Assembly: GCF_014486695.1 (NCBI RefSeq)
Contig: NZ_JACTAB010000002.1
Coordinates: 310,001 to 374,000, forward strand
Direction: 5' to 3'
From: Flavobacterium buctense
GTDB taxonomy: Bacteria; Bacteroidota; Bacteroidia; Flavobacteriales; Flavobacteriaceae
DNA: 64,000 bases
Part shown: positions 59,004-64,000 of the stretch, one piece after another
Layout of the letters: each line of letters begins with the position of its first letter
Numbering within the stretch: the stretch's first letter is position 1
The notes under the pieces: generated by a model
The model's database searches: none
What the model was told of the DNA's origin: nothing
The model's input: the letters and a program-made list of their open reading frames with translations, nothing else
Made by a program: the position numbers and the translations under genes

Positions 59004-61376
59004 TTAGAATTTAATGTTATAAGTAGCACTTGGTACAATGCCGAAAATAGACAAACGTAGGGCTTCATTTGAGCCCGTTTCTTGATTTTGTCTGAAAGTA
59101 ATGGAAGCCGAATTCATTCTGTTGTAAATATTATAAATACCAAAAACCCATTCGCTTTGCCATTTTCTGCCTTTGTTTTTGGTTGGTGTCAAAGTAGCTG
59201 AGACATCTAAGCGATGGTACATGGGTAAATTGTTTTCGTTTCGCGAACTGAAAATAGGAACGGTGATGCCTTGGTATTCATATTGACCGGTTGGAAAAGT
59301 AACAGGCTGTCCGGTTTGCAAAATAAAATTAGAACTGAAGCGCCATTTTTCGTTTAATTTGTAATTGCCAACTATGGCTAAATTGTGCAGTTTGTCAAAG
59401 CCGGTTCGATACCATTCACCGTTATTGATTCCGGTTTCTTCCGGTGTTCTGCCGTCAACTTGTTGTTCCGTTCTTGACAAGGTATAGGAAACCCAACCTT
59501 TGAATCGCCCTGAGTTTTTTCGGAACAAAACTTCTAAACCGTATGCTCTGGCTTTACCGTTTAAAACGACTCTTTCAATGGCTTCGTTGGCTATCAAGTT
59601 GGCACCATCAATATAATCTACTCGATTTTTGATTTTTTTGAAAAAAGTTTCTACTTCAAGCGAATACACATCATCGCTTAAATTTCGGAAATAGCCTAAA
59701 GCGACTTGGTCTAAAATCTGAGGTTTTAAATATTGGTCACTTGGCGCCCAAACGTCTAAAGGTGTAGGCGATTGTGTATTGGAAATTAAATGCAAATATT
59801 GTGACATACGGTTGTAACTTGCCTTTATGGATTGGTCATCATTTAAAGTATAAGCAACGGCAAAACGAGGTTCAATGTTGTTGAATTGGGCTATCGTTTG
59901 GTTTTTGCCATAGCTAACGGTTCCAATAGGTTCGGCGCTTTCATAAATCTGAAATTCGGAATTAAAAGTCACCGGTTGGTTGTTGGCATAAGTATTCAAT
60001 GTTTGTTGGCCCAATCGTAAAAAATTACTAACTCGAAAGCCGTAAGAAAGTGTAATGTTTTTGGAAATTTGGTGTTCGGCATCTGCATAAAAAGCATTTT
60101 CCAGGGCATACTTTTTATCCAACTGATCAGCATTGATGCCTGATTCTTCGTTAGTCGGTTCAATCTTACCCGGATTAAAATCATAATAATTAGATTGTAA
60201 ACCGTAAGTCAGTTTAAATTTATCCGTCAAATAATGTTTGAAGTCGTATTTGAAATTATAGTTTTTAATACCGCTGTCCCAATTAAACCCAATGAAGTCT
60301 AATCGAAGGCCATAGTAATAATCAGAATAGATTAACGACATATTTGAAAACAATTTATCTGAAAATAAATGATTCCATCTGAAATTAATCACGGTATTTC
60401 CATAAGTGTTTACAAAATTATTATTCAATTGGAATACATCTCTGCCAAAATAACCGGAGAGATAAATATTGTTTTTTTCATTGATAGAGTAACTTAATTT
60501 GGTATTTAAATCATAAAAATAAGCTGAGTTAGGATTGTCAACTAATTTTAGAAAGAGATGCGCATAAGAACCTCTTCCGGCTAAAACAAAGGAGCCTTTG
60601 CCTTTTACGATTGGTCCTTCGGCTAAAATTCTACTTGAAATTAATCCGATGCCGCCATTCATATGAAAGGAATTTTTGTTACCTTCTTTTTGGTAAATAT
60701 CTAAAATCGAAGATAATCTTCCACCATATCTGGCCGGAATCCCGCCTTTATACAGCTTCAAATCTTTGATGGCATCCGGATTAAAAACCGAAAATAGTCC
60801 AAATAAGTGGGAAGAGTTATAGATGGTGGCTTCGTCTAATAATACCAAATTTTGATCCGCAGCACCACCACGAACGTTGAAACCGGATTGCCCTTCGCCC
60901 GCATTAGTAACTCCGGGTAGCGTCAAAATCGACTTGATGACATCAACTTCACCAAATATCACAGGCATTTCTTTAATCTCTTGTATAGTGAGTTTGTTGA
61001 CGCTCATTTCGGGTTTTCGGACATCTACACGTTTGTTATTTTGTATAATTACAACTTCGTCGAGTTGTTGACTGCTTTCTGATATAAAGAAATTTTTTCG
61101 AGTGTCTTGGGTAAGGTTGATAGTTTCTGTTACGGTTTTGTAACCCACATAACTAATCGATAAAGTATAATTTCCTTTGGGTAAGGTAATCGAATAAAAG
61201 CCATATTCATTGGTGGTCAAGCCGGTTTTTGTTTCTTCTATGTATAGAGAAACACCAATTAACGTTTCTTTATTTCTTCCATCAGAAATTAAACCACTAA
61301 GGGTATATTTTTGTTGAGAATGGAGTTGAAACGTTAATAATATTAAAAAGATAGGAATGAAAATATTTTTTGGCAT
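59004..61376 (-). CDS. TonB-dependent receptor paired with DUF4249
   Basis: Outer-membrane receptor of 790 residues. The signal peptide ends near LHSQ. A carboxypeptidase-regulatory-like domain (about 24-105; LSGLISDGRNKETLIGVSLYI) is followed by a plug with GFNVRGGAADQNLVLLDEAT and GGIPARYGGRLSSILDIYQK, and a barrel ending SATYNIKF. The DUF4249 gene lies 4 bases downstream. There is no SusD gene and no adjacent sigma/FecR pair, so it is unlike the 42-46 kb locus. Ligand unknown. Confidence 0.92.
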   Translation of the reverse strand: MPKNIFIPIFLILLTFQLHSQQKYTLSGLISDGRNKETLIGVSLYIEETKTGLTTNEYGFYSITLPKGNYTLSISYVGYKTVTETINLTQDTRKNFFISESSQQLDEVVIIQNNKRVDVRKPEMSVNKLTIQEIKEMPVIFGEVDVIKSILTLPGVTNAGEGQSGFNVRGGAADQNLVLLDEATIYNSSHLFGLFSVFNPDAIKDLKLYKGGIPARYGGRLSSILDIYQKEGNKNSFHMNGGIGLISSRILAEGPIVKGKGSFVLAGRGSYAHLFLKLVDNPNSAYFYDLNTKLSYSINEKNNIYLSGYFGRDVFQLNNNFVNTYGNTVINFRWNHLFSDKLFSNMSLIYSDYYYGLRLDFIGFNWDSGIKNYNFKYDFKHYLTDKFKLTYGLQSNYYDFNPGKIEPTNEESGINADQLDKKYALENAFYADAEHQISKNITLSYGFRVSNFLRLGQQTLNTYANNQPVTFNSEFQIYESAEPIGTVSYGKNQTIAQFNNIEPRFAVAYTLNDDQSIKASYNRMSQYLHLISNTQSPTPLDVWAPSDQYLKPQILDQVALGYFRNLSDDVYSLEVETFFKKIKNRVDYIDGANLIANEAIERVVLNGKARAYGLEVLFRKNSGRFKGWVSYTLSRTEQQVDGRTPEETGINNGEWYRTGFDKLHNLAIVGNYKLNEKWRFSSNFILQTGQPVTFPTGQYEYQGITVPIFSSRNENNLPMYHRLDVSATLTPTKNKGRKWQSEWVFGIYNIYNRMNSASITFRQNQETGSNEALRLSIFGIVPSATYNIKF

Positions 61377-61509
61377 AAATTTGGCTTTAAGAAATGCAAA
61401 AATCTTAATAAAATTAGTAATTTCCTCATAATCATTTGTTAAGGTTAGGTTAATACAAAATAGTAATTTTTACAGGATTGATTATTTTCACTATTCAAAA
61501 AGCACTACG

Positions 61510-62190
61510 ATGAAAGTCATTATTTCGCTATTATTTATACTAATTGTCAGTTTTAAAGGTTTTGCTCAATTTGAGCAACCTAAAAAGACTTTGAAAATAG
61601 CTCCCGTTACAAATCCTTCTGGGCAAGTGTCGCCAACTTCTTCAAAATCGATTGCTTATCCCAGCATTTTTGACAAGAAAGACAAGTTGTTAGAAAGTGT
61701 TTCTTTACTAAAAAAGAAACCGGAAGAGGAAAAGGGTATAATGGAGAAAGAGAAATTTGCCGATCCATCAAAACCATACACCGACAAAATGAATAAGAAA
61801 AGCAGTGATGGTGAAATTTTAGAAAAATTCAAAAGTGACAGTTTTTTAGGCGAATTCAAAACCGGGACAAAAATTATAAGCATCGCTTGTAGAGATCATG
61901 AAGCACCTGATGGTGATTTGGTTAGAATTTGGCTCAATGACAAAATCGTTGTCGAGGCAATTTTATTAGAAGTAGATTTTAAAGAGGTTTATTTAGACTT
62001 AAACGAAGGCATCAACAAAATAGAAATAGAAGCGTTAAACCAAGGAGAATCGGGTCCAAATACAGCTCAATTTGTAATTTTTGATCAAAAGAAAGGTATG
62101 ATAACCACTAATAAATGGAATCTAACCACCGGAGTTAAAGCCAAATTGGTTATTCTTAAAGACGATGGTGGTTTACAAGAACAGAAATAA
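61510..62190 (+). CDS. Secreted protein of unknown function
   Basis: A 226-residue exported protein. The signal peptide ends near GFAQ. A charged low-complexity region (about 20-105) is followed by a compact beta-rich domain (about 115-220): ISIACRDHEAPDGDLVRIWLNDKIVVEAILLE, DLNEGINKIEIEALNQGESGPNTAQFVIFD. The pattern suggests an Ig- or jelly-roll-like domain seen in Flavobacterial secreted proteins. No named family. Single-gene unit with a good terminator. Confidence 0.7.
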   Translation: MKVIISLLFILIVSFKGFAQFEQPKKTLKIAPVTNPSGQVSPTSSKSIAYPSIFDKKDKLLESVSLLKKKPEEEKGIMEKEKFADPSKPYTDKMNKKSSDGEILEKFKSDSFLGEFKTGTKIISIACRDHEAPDGDLVRIWLNDKIVVEAILLEVDFKEVYLDLNEGINKIEIEALNQGESGPNTAQFVIFDQKKGMITTNKWNLTTGVKAKLVILKDDGGLQEQK

Positions 62191-62222
62191 AAAAAGCGAC
62201 CTAAATGGGTCGCTTTTTTTAT
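62191..62222. terminator. Terminator between the secreted protein gene and icd
   Basis: AAAAAGCGACC (62191-62201) and GGTCGCTTTTT (62208-62218) form an 11-base stem with A and T runs suited to both converging genes. Confidence 0.85.
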
Positions 62223-62239
62223 TGGAATCAAATTCAGTA

Positions 62240-64000
<1,761 letters not shown>

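Overview
The window looks like a chromosomal segment of a Flavobacterium-like member of the Bacteroidetes. The evidence is low-GC DNA, many TonB-dependent receptors with carboxypeptidase-like N-terminal domains, an adhesin with a type B T9SS sorting domain, DUF4199/DUF4249/DUF2721 proteins, and promoters built on the Bacteroidetes -7 box TAnnTTTG. Genes are dense and all major reading frames are intact. No gap exceeds about 250 bases. I see no tRNA, rRNA operon, CRISPR array, insertion sequence or prophage.

Layout. 0-5 kb: an M23 endopeptidase, a TonB receptor that must start at TTG, and a lipoprotein with calcium-loop-like motifs. 5-11 kb: DUF2971 and a tightly packed minus-strand operon (DUF4199, GT2 glycosyltransferase, phosphohexomutase, MsbA-like ABC exporter). 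11-17 kb: type B L31 with a structured leader, a GlmU-like enzyme, mtaB, small unknown proteins, a hydrolase and a lytic transglycosylase. 17-26 kb: rpmH (too short for simple ORF lists), carB lacking its allosteric domain, DUF2721, htpG, two lipoproteins (one OmpA-like), and a TetR-like/ABC1-kinase pair. 26-35 kb: a YadA-head-repeat surface protein, an ABC ATPase, an S9 peptidase resembling chloroplast glutamyl endopeptidase, a KAS III enzyme and a TonB-type barrel. 35-40 kb: a 1,537-residue secreted adhesin with nine ~70-residue repeats. 40-48 kb: argS, then a sigma/FecR/TonB-receptor operon divergent from an operon of two related acidic lipoproteins and a small membrane protein. 48-64 kb: housekeeping genes (ffh, folD, uvrB, nudK, rlmF, thiN, the C-terminal part of a monomeric icd), an Hsp20 gene with a sigma-54-like promoter, and a TonB receptor/DUF4249 pair.

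The best candidate for an undescribed system is at 42.2-48.1 kb. The same bipartite motif (AAGTAGGGTAA, 13 bases, TGTTT, with further matching bases upstream) lies in the sense direction 40-45 bases before both the fecR-like start and the divergent lipoprotein start. This suggests one ECF sigma regulon: a cell-surface sensing receptor plus acidic lipoproteins that share a C-terminal domain.

The second notable pattern is a set of intergenic arrays of 7- or 8-base degenerate words (ACGAAGT-type, AGAnnnTT-type and AGTGGCTA-type) at about eight unrelated loci. Some are arranged head to head so that they form long hairpins. A separate structured intergenic element lies before carB, and a three-tier hairpin lies in the rpmE2 leader.
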